Below are positions 10,271 to 22,959 of a stretch of 64,000 nucleotides of DNA, piece by piece; the stretch's first letter is position 1; the number at the start of each line of letters is the position of its first letter. The translations under genes were made by a program, and so were the position numbers. Under the pieces are notes generated by a model. It worked only from the letters and a program-made list of their open reading frames with translations, ran no database searches and was not told where the DNA came from. The stretch lies in NCBI GenBank assembly GCA_030248195.1, contig JASAND010013449.1:1-64000 (forward strand), written 5' to 3'. Origin of the DNA: Trissonchulus latispiculum (Eukaryota; Nematoda; Enoplea; Enoplida; Ironidae).

Positions 10271-13200
10271 TATTTCAGCGTTAGGTCGGCAGTAAAATCA
10301 TTAGGTATTAAAAAGTATAGGGTGTTTTAAAAAGCTAATTCCTAAAACTTGAGTTGTTTTATGTTTAATTTAATTAATTATCAAGCAGTCTTTCAAGAGG
10401 AATGGCCGGCTTCCTCACTTTTCGTAGTTTTAATTACCTGTGTACTTAGTTTGCTCGACTATTCTTTGTTGTTAGTAATAATTGCTTAGCAATTATTACT
10501 CACTGGCTTTCGTCAAAATTCAAGTCAAAATCTTTTCCAAAACTTACGGAGTTTAAGTTTTCCCACAAAAATTTCTTTTATGGGCAATTCTGAGGAATTG
10601 CAAAAGCTGTAAAACTCGCGCACAACAAAGTTCAAAGTTAACACACTTCTTCACACAAATGAGCCTAAGTTTAGTTTATTAGTTAGTCTAGGTAGCTAGG
10701 TGGTTGTTAATATATTTGTCCTGTATAATTAAAGTGTGAATGTCTTGTCTGATTGAGGTATGAATGTTTTGCAAGTCTGAAAGGTGAATGTTTTGCAAGA
10801 AAGAAGCGTGAATGTGTTATAAAATATAGATGTGAATGTGTCCTCAAAAAGTACCTAAGATGGTTATTCGGGTAAACTCCTCATGGAGCGTGAGGTTCCG
10901 AAATTAACCGAGTTTCAAGGATGCTTGGTTGAATGGTTGAAGAATGTCCTGATTTGCATGCATGTAGAATGAGTGTTTTTGTATAATTGTGGTGACAACT
11001 CACGGAAACTCGTCTTGTACGATAGGTGTTGTGAGAATTGTCGAATCAGTATGAATGACAGTCGAGCGAATGATTATTGATAGTGTGGTTATTAATATTA
11101 GGATAATCCAGGAAATCCGAGGCTAAATAAGTTAAAGTATATTCCGCCAATGTCTGTCAAGTGCAGATCGCATTAAGCATTATATTAATTAAAGAAAGTA
11201 TGTTAAACAGCCCGAAATGTCAGTTGTACTGGATTATCTTGATATGTAGTAGTTCACCGGTTCTCATCAGGTGCATGAGACCAATTTTCGTGAAGTTTAC
11301 CTTAGGACTCCTGTATTAGGCAGGAAAATAGTATGAATGCGTGTAAATGTTTGTCTGCATGTTGAATACTTGTGAATCTGAGAGATATGAGTGTGACAAA
11401 CAGTGTGAACGAGTACCTATTTCAATATCTAAGTAATATACAAATTAGGTAGTTAATCTAGTCCAGGGTCACGGGGACCCCCAGGATAAGCTGATATTAC
11501 CAAGTAGTCCTCGATTCGTCCACGTAGGTATGCCCGCAAGAAGGGAGTGGACGAATCGCAGATAAAGGACTTCGTGCTGGTCTGTTTCACCTGTCTAGAG
11601 CTGAATTTTACACCAAGATTTGTAATACAAATTAGTTAAGATTGTCCATTGTTTCATATTAATTATATGTGTCAATTAGCTAGATCTGTGCCAGTAAATT
11701 TACCTCAAGCTAGTAGTTCTTGCAGTTCACTGCGAAATTACTCATACGTTTTGTCAGCCTTTAGCATAAAAGGCAAAGGTTAGTTTTAATCAAATTGCAG
11801 GAATTATGTCAAAATTATTATTCTTGCCCTCGCTGGTTCTCGCTAACAGGGCAACTAATTCGGTTGTAGCTTGCATTTTTTGCAAAGTATATTATCTGTA
11901 TAGTTTAGACTTTTATGTCAACTAGTTACTGCAAAGGGTAAACGTTTTACGTCGAAAATACTAGCCAAATTTGACTGTAAGCATCAAATTATACTCGTTA
12001 ATCAATGCAAGCAAGCAATTATGGGATTTAATGGCACACACGGTGAATATCTTTACGTAAGTATCAAATAAACCTAAAATCACATAAATAATAGTTAGCT
12101 AGAATATTAATACTGTGTAATTACGTAAGAATTGAAGATTACGACGAAACCATCTTCTAATAAACTTAAAAGGAATAATCTTGCAAATATACGTTTACAC
12201 TCTTGTAAACTTGTTATACAGGAAACAGGTGCTTTCCTGTCGCAAAAGTCCTAACTGGCAGAAAAGTTTTTAAGCCTAAAATCTAATTATGCGCAGACCG
12301 AATATGACCATAAAGAATACATGTTGAATCGGCGATTTCCGGCATTCCAACGCAGGAAATCGCCCAAAAACTCATATTCGGCAAAGTTTTATCCATATCA
12401 AGCCAATACCGCCTAATTAGTCACATTTCATCCCGCAAAAGCGGTCAAAGTGTGTTACTTCTGCTTTTCAGCAAAATCCTAATCAGAATTAACTAAAGTT
12501 CTAATTTTCTTCTCTGAAAGCCATATAAGTGAGTAATAGTTGCTGGGTTTGATTCCCGCACTTGTATTCTGAGCTAATGGGTTTTAACCCATGTGATTCA
12601 GGTTCGTCGAAGGTCATTCCTGCCGGATTTGGATCCTGAGTATTCTGATCCGGTGGAGCTTTGAGCGAATTGATGAGCCAGTGTCTGTAGAAGCAGTAGT
12701 CCAGTTATCCAGTAGATTAGCCAGTAGTGATTGATATTGATTTGCCTGATCCGATTCTGATCCTGTTAAGCGCTATTCAGTACAATTGAAGGTACATTGG
12801 AGGAAAATTGCAGTCTAAGAATCTGAGGCAGAGACTTGGCCAAAGGGAACCTAATCATTGTCGGGTGAACCTGAAACTGTACCGGAATTTAATCCTTGTT
12901 CACTGTTTATTCTTGCGTTTTAAAAGCATCCAAAAATGTGTTCTTTTGTCCGATCATCTATCCTCTTTTTGGAGGTTATCACCCCGGTGCTGTCTCTGGC
13001 TTAGGTCAACTACATATCTATACTAGAAGAGAACAACTGATCAAAGAAGGAAGATAGCAAATCCTATTAAAATTAACTGCTTAATTTAAATTATAATTAT
13101 ACTTGTAGCCATCTCCTGGTAACACCCTGTCTGGACCGACCCCTGTATTGTCTCTATTCCGAACTTCCCTAACCACTCGTGAGGTTGCATGCGTAACCTG

Positions 13201-14656
13201 ACGGGATCACCCAACTCCATAGACCGGATTTGTAATATCCGACACTCTGTTAAATTTAGCTAATTATTTGTTATTATTATTATTATTAATTAATTGATTA
13301 TTATATATTAATTGATTATTATATTGAATCTGTACTGTAGTTTTCTGTAAAGGACGAATAGAGAGTAGATTTGAGTTTAAAATACACGACACGCAACACA
13401 CCTAACGTGCCCAGTCATAATACCTGAAGAAGAGGACTAATAAATTAGTCTCAAGTTAATAGTTAACCGGTCAGACACTAACTTAGTTAATCTATTATTC
13501 GGAAATCTCCAGTCCCTTTAAAATAACTCTCCCCTACCAAATGCTGGCAACTCTGGTAAATCTAGTAATCTGTGCCTTTTTAATATTGTAATTCAAATTG
13601 TTGTTAATAATTGCCGTGAAACCTTTTCTGTCCTCCTTTGTTATAAATATAGCGTTCTTGGCTAATAAATTAAGCTTGTTGCGTGCAAATCGTAGTCTAC
13701 ATTTCAGCTGCTGAAAAGAGATCCAGGTGAGATCTCCCAGGAATACAAAGGGTAAATTGCTCAGATCCTAGTAAGTTGGATCTGAATCAAGAGTTAAAGA
13801 CTAACAGTCTGATCTTAGAGTTTTGACCAGTTGCGTCAGAACATTCCTATCCATACTCCAGGTGTGATTGGATAGAGCCTTACCCTCTTCGCCTAAACGA
13901 ACTCACAATAGTACCCCTAACAGGTTAGCTGTAGAGATCCCCGATTTTGGCAAATCACCTTTCGGGAATCTGGTACATAAGTTTGTCTACATAGGCAAAC
14001 GCGCTAACCTTCCGTGTGAGTGAACTTCTAACCTAAGCGACCCCACTTTTGAAGTCAAATCAAATCAATCGAGTTCTCTAACTCAATCCAACTCAGTTCA
14101 TTACACATGCCAAATACGCAAATACAAGGTTTGCTACTTGCGGATCGGTTGACAAATGCAAGTTTTTATATTTCTGTCTTTGACTGCTTGTCAGATTTTA
14201 AAATATCATTGTGAATATTCTAATGAAAATTATAAAATATTTGCTCTTTTCACTCACAATCTAGTAGTCAGGAAGAGAAGCGAAAGTTTACGTTTACAAA
14301 TGAAGGACCGAGCAAATTTAAACAACCTGCTGCGCTGAGGCGCAGCAGGAAAAACCTGGCGGATTTTGTTTGATGCAATACAACCATGCATTCGACAATT
14401 ACAAGTAACTAATCTGCAGACTTGTACTTTATTGTGTTTCCATTGTTCTTGGCTGTTCTGTCGTTTTACTTAGTGGTTCCGTCAACAGCTAGTGTTGTGC
14501 GAAAATTAAGACTCAATCTTTTGAAAACGGCATTCTAATTAAAATTAACACTTGTCAACAGGACCAACAGCGCATTCTTATTGGAATAGGCATCTGGCTG
14601 AATTACCCCAGTCACAAAGACTGCTATTCTATTTAAAACCTATTTCTATTTAAAAT
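10271..14656. other. Long stretch without a recognisable gene
   Basis: No frame above about 75 codons looks real. Features seen: a near-perfect 27-bp palindrome at about 10475-10501; a 12-bp stem hairpin 11512-11523/11547-11558 (CGATTCGTCCAC); a 10-bp stem at 12335-12368; (ATT)n-rich DNA at 13260-13320; a TATA-like TATAAATATAG near 13643; and hairpin 14326-14349. It may be the body of the transcript or element that starts at the heat shock palindrome. Confidence 0.45.
14328..14347. repeat. 20-nt hairpin motif, second copy
   Basis: Identical to 7294-7313; here the stem extends to 10 bp (14326-14335 with 14340-14349). Confidence 0.8.
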
Positions 14657-14660
14657 TTAA

Positions 14661-14800
14661 GATGGTGGCATCCTTAGGTGCAGTGCATCCGTGGCAATTT
14701 GTTCAAACGCTATAACTTCAACAACTTTGAGAGTTGGAAAGAGCTTTATGCACCGCTTTAAAGCATTAGAATCATTCACTAGCAAAACTAGCAAAAGATT
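14661..14800. mobile_element. End of a TTAA-target element, family B, copy B4 (partial)
   Basis: Follows TTAA at 14657-14660. GATGGTGGCATCC then GTGCAGTGC, ACGCTATAACTT and TTGGAAAGAGCTTT match, in order, the reverse complement of 55170-55281, the right end of element B2. The opposite end was not found. Confidence 0.55.
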
Positions 14801-16939
14801 TGCAAAGCTTTTCAGACATAACGGCTAAATATAGATCAAACATTTTTAAACATCGGCAAATATAAAAACATATTTTAAACATAAAACTTTTAAACAGTAG
14901 AATCGGACAAAACTTCTTTAGGTGTAAACTGTAAAACAGTTTTTATAATCGCTGCTTTTACACTTTAGAACTCCAATTGTTATAGATTTTTACGTTTTTA
15001 AGATTTCGGATAATAAACAGGCTTTTACCGTCCTCACAAGAGTTTAGTAAAATCAGCAACGCTTTTTTAATATATTTAATGCATTATCACACCACTGTTT
15101 CGTATCTTTCACATTTCACACCGCTAAGCATTCATAAAAGCTTCCTCATCGCAAATTATAAGCAACTTTTGTTTTTAGTATTAAGGCTGTTTATTTCTGA
15201 AACTTCGCATTTTTCAAAGGGGAATAGTTTTATCCTCCCAGTCCAAAACTTAAATTATAGCGTTCAATTTACCTTGAACCATGATGGAATCTTGTTCTTT
15301 ATTTAATTCTCCAGCTGCTTTCAAGCACTGTTCATCACATCACTTGATAATCCTCAAAAATTTAAACTTAGTTGGAGAAAGAGAAACAGAAAGAAAGAGA
15401 AAGATTTACTTCAAAAAGAAAATTAAAATCGATAGGGTTTAGCGGCTCCACCAAAATGACAAATTTTGCCCCCTCAGATTTGGAGATTTCGTACCCCCCC
15501 CCCCCGATGTCGTACCCCAAAAACCTTTGTGGGTTTTTGGCAATTTTTGGGGAATCCCGTCCGAGCTGAGCCAAGTCCCCTGGGCTGTTGGCGTGGCTGG
15601 GCAGAAACTCTGGGGGCGGGAGTTCGGCTGGAGAAGGGGAAGGGTACCCAAGAATGGCTAAAAACCCTAGATTTCCGATATTTGGCTAAAACTTTGGGAG
15701 GATCGCCAAAATCGGAATTCGGCCGCCAACATTTGCCATTTTGTTGGTGGTCCTCCCAAGAACACACTTATGAGCTATATTAGATGTAGCCGGGCAAAAA
15801 AACAAGGGCGGCTACCAAAAATTGATTGCAACTTCCATAAAGTTTTGATATTTTGCCATTTTGGCCACCTATTGACCAAACATTGGGCCGGGGAGAGGTG
15901 GTCGCTAAAAGTTATCGTTTTGGTGGGCGTCCCCCCACCCCCACCAACACACGTATGCCCGAATTTTGGAATTTACAGCATTTCCAAGAAAGGTCGCTGT
16001 TTGATGTATATATATCTATAGTATGATATCCCTATTGCGGTATTATTCGAGGAAGCTATGGTGTATATACTCTGAAAAAGGATTGGATTTTCTTAAATTC
16101 AATCCTTTTCCAGACCAGAACCCTGTTCCTCAATTCAACAGAAATATTTTGGGGGGGATGGGAGATTCCCCGCGAAATTGTTTTGCCCCCCAGGAGCTTT
16201 TTCCTGGCACGTGTAAAACGCCTATTTTTCAAAAAATTTTAAGTGGGAAACACGTATTCTACCATTATAATACGTGTTTCGCACGTACAAATCAGTACCA
16301 AACCAATTATCCTATTTAGTCTGCTTTGACCACCTTCTGTATCATTCGGGTGTATGAACAAGCAGTACGCCTTAACTATTATTGTAACTCAAACGAATGC
16401 TCTGTAAAAATTACACGAAGGTCACGAAATATAAACATTTCTCTGCCTCGGCTCCGCCCCCCAAAACATTCTGCATCCCCACCCCGAAATTTTTTCTGGT
16501 TACGCTAGTGATTTTAATATGTATTTATTCATGAAGAACCATATGGTGAAATCGGAATCACAATCGACCACAGGCTTTCGTTGGGTAAGTAGATATTTTT
16601 GTTTCAATTTTGTAGCATTGTTGTTGTTGTACTTTTTGGCTCCGACTTCCATGCAAAATTTCATATCGCAAGTTCAGCCCTTTTACCCAAACGGGGAGAG
16701 GTTTTCCTGACATCTGTATGTATGTTTTTACCAGTATGTCCAACCTGATTTCTACATGTATGTACATACCAGTATGGTTCAAACTTTTTCCTGTTTTGCT
16801 TAACTACTTTCAGCCCAATATCAATATTTATGTTTCCGCAATGAGGTTTAAAAAATTACTCTTTCCAAAGGTGATCTGCTGTTTTAATGTTTCATGTCTG
16901 GAAAGAAATAACTCGACTTAGCAACCTCGATTTTGCAAG
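14801..16939. other. Stretch without a recognisable gene
   Basis: Overlapping GC-rich frames at 15372-15783 on both strands cover a C-run and are likely chance. Hairpin 16247-16258/16269-16280 has a perfect 12-bp stem (GAAACACGTATT). Nothing else identifiable. Confidence 0.45.
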
Positions 16940-17205
16940 GATACTCCAACTTTCGCGAACGACCACTTCAGCTAGAGACACCGACAACTAAAGAAGTTGA
17001 CCTGGGTATTTTTGTTTAAAACACATCTGCTAAGTGGCAGCCCTCTAGCTTGTATAGTAGGTGCTCAAGAATTGCTGGAATAAATTTGGTCATGTTTTTC
17101 ATATTTTTGTTGAATATCAACGTGCAGAATAGCAGCTGGAAGACTATGATGTCTGGACGGAATAATTGGCCTCCATGAGACCTTCATACTTACAAGTTTT
17201 GTTTT
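16940..17205 (+). repeat. Dispersed repeat, copy 1 (family B internal sequence)
   Basis: Direct match to 33275-33540: both contain GCAACTCTAGCTTG-like CCCTCTAGCTTG, ATAGTA(G/T)(G/A)TGCTC, GGCCATG/GGTCATG and GAGACCTTCA in the same order and spacing. The second copy lies inside the TTAA element B1, so this is probably a decayed relative. Confidence 0.6.
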
Positions 17206-18344
17206 TTGTTGTTTTCGTTCGACATGAAGACAAGTTTCCGACGCTAACATAAGGAAATTGGAAAGAACTCACGATAGAGAAGAGCTTGAAATATGCTTTC
17301 AAAAGTCAAAATTTCTAGCTCGACGAAATCTTTCGAATGAATATAGTCATAACTATGCAACTTTTGCTGCCCAACTGTCAGAAATCAGCAAAACTGTACT
17401 GAACGGAAGTGTCGAATTCTGAAGTGGAATAACCCTCTGTCAGTGTGAGCAACCTATACGAGCAATAGGACTTTAATAGTCTATTTTGAGGAGCTAAAAC
17501 AAAAAGGGTTTACGTACACATTATATATATATATATAACATATATCTATATCATATATAAACATATTTATAACATATCCTATGACACTTCATGCTGATAG
17601 ATACCACACTGCTCTGACCCCTCCGGTATGACCTGAGCGACCTAGAGTTTTACGTTAGTGGGTCTAGTTTGGCTCAAACACAATGAAAACACTTTTCCAT
17701 ACGTTAGCATGCTTAAATTGCCAAAAATAAGCAATTTTAACAAGACTCCAAAATCTTTCTGTTATATATGTATATGCAGTTGTACTAAAAACAACCCATC
17801 TTTCAACTGGAACGGCTAGAACAGTCCTTGGCAAATAGAAACTAGTGAAAAAATTCTGGATGGGTTTTTCCGCATATAGGTTTTTCCAGCGAAGGGTTTT
17901 GCCTTCAATTTGGGTCAATTTTACTCACTAACGACACGCCATAGGGAGGTATAAATATACGTATAGGCTCTGTAGGAAACTAAATGTTCAGATGGTCGAA
18001 CCTGACAATTAACCAGTTGTATGCCAAACCATGCTTCATTGAGTATATAAATAAGAAAGTGTAGGATATTTCGTTGCAAACAAGAAATATAGAAATTTTT
18101 GATAAAATACGCGAAATAGGAACTGTAAGATCACCGAATCCCCTCCCTCAATTTGGCACTCTTGCTGGTAGGAAAACTATTAGAAAAATTAAAAGTTAAT
18201 TTACAATAGACGATAACAACCATATATACTTTTTAAGATGTCAAAAAAGCGGAATTTTCACGATTTTAGGGAAATTGTTGCCCACCCCCAAAGTCACAGC
18301 TATCGCAAGAAACATTCCTGTCACTGTGCAAGATGCGCATACAT
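17206..18344. other. Stretch without a recognisable gene; AT microsatellite
   Basis: (TA)n-like low-complexity DNA at about 17521-17578. The remaining frames (for example 84 codons at 17664-17918, minus) have no recognisable motif. Confidence 0.45.
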
Positions 18345-18965
18345 ACGCGAGGGCTACGAGGGGAGGTGGTTGGAAGCCGCCCTCCGTGTTAATCTATGAT
18401 CATTACTATTTCATTACTAGCTGTCATATTGACAGACAGTAGGTCTTTACTATTTTCAGGATACGTCTACCATCGTTGCCAAGGATGGTTATGTTGGTCA
18501 TTCTATCCAATGCAATGAAGCTTCCACACCCCCCTTCCTCGAGGACCGCCAGGAAGCCTACAGATGCATCTCAGCCTGATCACAGCCGATTGCAGCGGTC
18601 CTGACTACAGCTGGATCGATGGATGAGGCGAATTCTAAACTAGAAACTTACGGTTTCAGGGATATTAATGAGGTATTCCTATATTTTGGCCGAGTTGGAA
18701 TCCTAGGAGAATCCCTAAATTTGGACAGTTCTTAACGCAAACTGTCTGGATGTGATTTACACTTATTTGATAATTTAATTCAAACTGATGAAGATCCAGG
18801 ATAACCTCGTAGCTGCAGAACACGGAACGGGTGACAATGTAGTAATTAAAGGATGCGGTAAAAATGCTGGTCTCAGTTCCATATAACCCAGAAAGATAGC
18901 TCAGTACGGTCTGATAAGGGTATATTAGGAACAACTAGATCGAAGAAAAGGAGGCAGATCAACGA
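18345..18965 (+). repeat. Direct-repeat pair, copy 1 (possible transposase remnant)
   Basis: Matches 19660-20240 over about 600 bases with shared coding-like blocks: DTSTIVAKDG, then DINEVFLYFGRVGI here against NIDEIVLYFGRAGI in copy 2, then GES.NLD. The (D/N)I(D/N)E..LYFG block loosely recalls the NxDETGLF catalytic region of pogo/Tigger transposases. That is a guess from one motif. All frames are broken. Confidence 0.5.
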
Positions 18966-19659
18966 AAGTGAGGACTGGGGCTTGCAAGAGTTGAACGCTC
19001 TGGTGCTGACGTGTTTCCACATATGTCATATATGATGGAGCAGTGTGGCTGTAATGGGTGGAAGACTCTGATTGTCGAGGTGGACGGATGCAGGAATACC
19101 AGGCCGATGTTTTGGAGCAGGAATAGTCAGGTTTCGCCGAAATTGAAGACTAAGGCATCGGGTAGGAAATTCGTTAGTAATGTTTATTTGATAATTATTA
19201 CGTTAGGTAAATACAATTAAAAATTAGTTTAACATCTTTGTAACATTTCACTCCTCTCTCCAATGATGTGGAAGTTGTTGAATAAAACCTAAAATTAATG
19301 AAACAATATCTGACGCTTCGATTCAGGCATTTGCATTTGCATTTGTATTGTTCGATTCAGCAAAAAGTTCTGAGGAGTAATGTTGGTGTGCATAGTTTAA
19401 TGAATCCAACTATAGTTTATACTTGTAGTTATATTATAGTTTATTTAACATTTTATTTTCAATAAAACAGCTTATTGAAGTAGCAGACCAGAAATAATGC
19501 TCCCAATGATTTTATCACCTTCTGATATCAGATAGTATCATCAATAACCGATAATCATATCTGATAATTAATGTAACAAATTTAGCAGCAGCCTGCATTT
19601 TTATGCAAGAGGCGTGTGCAAAGACTCGTATCACTTGTCCCTGTATCCCATCCAGGCTA

Positions 19660-20240
19660 TGAGGGAGAGGGAGGTGGAAGCCACCCCGCACCTCAATCTA
19701 TGATCACTATTATATCTTTTCTAGCTGCCATATTGACAGACAGCATGACTTTACTAGTTTCAGATACGTCTACCATCGTCGCCAAGGATGGTTCCGTTGG
19801 TCCTATCCCGTGCAATGATGCCTCCACCACCCCCTTTCTCAAGTACCTCCATTAAGCCAATAGATGCATCTCAGCGTGATCACTATTGCAGCGGTTTTGA
19901 TCAAACAGCAGGATCGATGAATGAGGAAACTTCTACCCTGGAAGCGTATGATTTCTGGAATATTGATGAAATAGTCCTGTATTTTGGCAGAGCTGGAATA
20001 TCAGGAGAATCCCGAAATTTGGATGTCTCTTTATTGAATTTGTCTGAAGCTTGATAATTTAATTCAAACTGATGAAGATCCAAGAGCAATTAAGGATGCT
20101 AGTAATAAGTCTGGTCTGAGTTCTTCCACAATCCCCAGAAGGATAGCGGTCTGGTTAGGATGTCATTCGTTTAAGGCTCCGTTGCGATCTCATCTTCCAA
20201 AGCTAGATCGAAGACAAAGCGGCAGGCCAGCGAAAGCGAT
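19660..20240 (+). repeat. Direct-repeat pair, copy 2 (possible transposase remnant)
   Basis: Second copy of the 18345-18965 repeat, about 1.3 kb downstream in the same orientation. It is better preserved: an 88-codon frame (19788-20054) contains EAYDFWNIDEIVLYFGRAG. Both copies end with TTGATAATTTAATTCAAACT and a Lys/Arg-rich block near 20215. Unknown family. Confidence 0.5.
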
Positions 20241-21768
20241 GATTAGAGGAACGTCGGGAAGGGGACATCGATAACCTCTTTAACCGTATGCGGACGCAGA
20301 TATTCATAAGTTTTCGTTTGGTTTTCCTACCTACATACGATAGCTGATGCTGGAGGCTCTCCACACTAAAGGTATTAATTCCCCCACACTAAACATATTA
20401 AATCCCAAGCCAACGGGCAGAAAATTTGACTAGAGACAATGAGACGGTACGATGCAGGTCTACCGTGTACTAAAATCTGCTACGCAACGTTAGCTAACAC
20501 ATCAAATTAAGAAGTTTAGGGTGGGCAAGAAGAAGAAATATATATTTCACCGTTTCTGGCAGGACGCCAAAGTGTAAATTCTGGTGCGAAAAATTGTTTT
20601 TTCATACAGCTTTCCGAGCTCTGGTGCATTAACCGTTTTGGTTCACTAGTACTCAATAATAAAAGATTTCCGGCTTTCCAGCGTTGCTTCCTTCTGCAGC
20701 AGTAACAGATCAAAGTTTGAATTTTTGCAAAAAGTGGCAAGGCGACGTTTAGCTCCGTTTTCGACCAAATGAAATTGGCAGCTCCAAGCCTACCCCAGCT
20801 TTTTACCAGAGCTTCAATAAGGGAAACCTGTGGCTAAGTTTCGTAGGTTTTGGGTTTCCGGTTAGCGTGCTAGCTGATGTTTTGTTAAGAAATAACCATT
20901 ATGCCTAAAGCCTAGCCTAGCCTTTATGCCTTCAGAACATAGCTAGCTAGCTAGAAAAGCTAGCAGAGCGCAGAAAATAAGAGGTCAACCATTTTTTGAA
21001 TCCGGTTTTGTCGAAAAGGTGCTTATAGGGTTCTTTGACCTGCTCAATTCTAATATGAACTTCGTTTTTCAATATGACGCTTCCTTCGTTCACTATGCGC
21101 TTACAACTGTCTTAGAGCTTTTTGGAGCGATATTCACCCGTTCCTTGGAGAAAACAATCTAGCATTTCTAAATACTTGCTCGAGGCGTCCTGAAACTTCC
21201 TGAACATCTTGGTACTGTCATTGGCTTGTAATATAAGCACTTTGAACGCACAGATTAACCATGTCTAGCGATTTTCATTTTTCACTCTAGAGTGAGGCAG
21301 ATACTTGGCGCATTAATTGGGAAAACTTGGGCTCGTTTGATTAACCACAGCTCATAAGACCTTAGTTAACCTTCCTTTTCCCAAGGCGTGTCGAGGAAAA
21401 CGGCTGAAAATGACTAGTTTTGCATTTTTGGCTGCCGTTTTTACTGAGAACACCTATTAAAATGGGACTGCCACCAATCGGTAGAGAATTGATTCTTCTT
21501 TATTTTATAATTGAATATTGAACGGTCCCCGAAGCACCCAGAATAAGTTAGGAGCCGTCAAAGTCGGGCGAAGTAGGAATGTTTGCTAAACTTTCATTGC
21601 AAAAAGTCAACTAAATTGATTCCTAGGTGCAGAGGTTTCTCTAAGACGGAATCCACTTTACGTTAATTTACTCTGCGTAATCTCCCCTATCACCTGGCAG
21701 AACGCCTATCATTTGTCGCCTGACGAAATGCAGCCGATGCTGGAATCGTTTAAAATAAATACAGAAAC
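20241..21768. other. Stretch without a recognisable gene
   Basis: AT-rich; GCTAGC-type short palindromes near 20941-20966. No frame with a recognisable domain. Confidence 0.4.
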
Positions 21769-22000
21769 ATGCACAAAATTTGTCGAATCCTCCATTCCAC
21801 GAAATGCCTGCTGGGACTTCATTCCTTAACTATTTTTGAATTACTACTCCAAGTTGTAGCGGGAGTGTCGATGAAAAAAGAAGCACGTGATCAGAGCTAC
21901 ATCGTGCAACCGGTGTCTGATCGATGGAACAGACACCAAAAATCACCACTTGTGCCAAATGGCAGCCGAGGGCATGAAAGGGTTGACTGAAACACGCATG
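21769..22000 (+). pseudogene. Possible ZAD zinc-finger domain remnant, frameshifted
   Basis: The frame starting at ATG 21769 reads HKICRILHSTKCLLGLHSLT then IFELLLQVVAGVSM, which fits the ZAD pattern (CR..C, then IF and a hydrophobic helix). The second Cys pair appears only in the next frame (from 21887: CNRCLIDGTDTKNHHLC), so a frameshift near 21885 would be needed. Downstream C2H2 fingers are absent. ZAD is best known from arthropods. Assigned by eye, weak. Confidence 0.3.
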
Positions 22001-22959
22001 ATGGACCTACCACGCACAATTTATCTATTGCTGCTTGGAAATGCATGGTCAGCTGCCACACATCATCCTATGACGACATCTTAACCAATAACTCCTAATC
22101 CATTTAGCCCACATTTATGCGTAGATTTAAATTAGAAACTCACTCCACTAAGCTCTTCTAACTTACACAACATTTGACTATCACGCACTCGAAACTATAC
22201 CATGTATCGGTGAGTATTCGCATAATCTTCATACCGTAGCTAGCTATACAAACACACATGTACACTATTCCTGCCTAGTATCGGAATCTGATTCACGCTG
22301 GCAAAACTCACTACTTTTATCGAACAAATGAAGTATCCGTGAACTGCCACAGTCACGCACACACATACACACACACACACGCACACTCACTCACACACAC
22401 AAATACACACAGTCACGTATACTCATATGGACAATTATTCACACATATCACACATACTTTCCTTAGAGTTACCTAACTAAGAGTCAAAGAGTCTAAGAGT
22501 CTAAGAGTCAAATACATTATTTCAGTTTTGACTGCTACGTAACTAAAATTCTGACTTTGACCCTAACTCAGTATTAACATGACCTAATTATACTAAGGTA
22601 TGCATATTTCTACTGATTTTTCCTTCATACTTGTTATAGTGTGAACTAGAAATTAACATAAATGTTGGAAGTTCACAAAAAGGAAACTTTGTAAAAAAAG
22701 TATTTTTATGAAATTTGCAGAAAGCCAATGATTGCCAAGCAGTCATTACTAAAACTACTATACAACAGTACTAACACATCACAATTTAATTCTTAGGGAA
22801 GCCGGTTATTCCCTTTAAAATTCTTAATAGTTAATTATTGAGAGATAACTTATTGTTGTTGAAATTAGGATTAAACGTTCTATTGTTTTAGAAACCTGTT
22901 AATTTTGAAAACTGAAATGAAAGACATAATATAAAACAATGAGATTTTGGATTCTTTCT
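22001..22959. other. Stretch without a gene, with CA microsatellite
   Basis: (CA)n-rich tract 22354-22415. A short tandem GAGTCTAAGAGTCAAA-type repeat lies at 22480-22512. Nothing coding. Confidence 0.5.
22354..22415 (+). repeat. (CA)n microsatellite
   Basis: Interrupted CA dinucleotide repeat, about 60 bp. Confidence 0.9.

Noticed and set aside
12540..12570. GGTTTGATTCCCGCA, similar to a tRNA B box
   Set aside because: No A box at the right distance and no cloverleaf could be drawn.
9227..14656. An hsr-omega-like heat shock RNA gene
   Set aside because: Only the promoter-like element supports it; no sequence or repeat architecture of that gene was recognised, so I kept it as a hypothesis about transcription only.
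15372..15783. Several overlapping frames of 65-105 codons on both strands
   Set aside because: All cross a long C-run in GC-rich DNA, no domain character, no splice sites.
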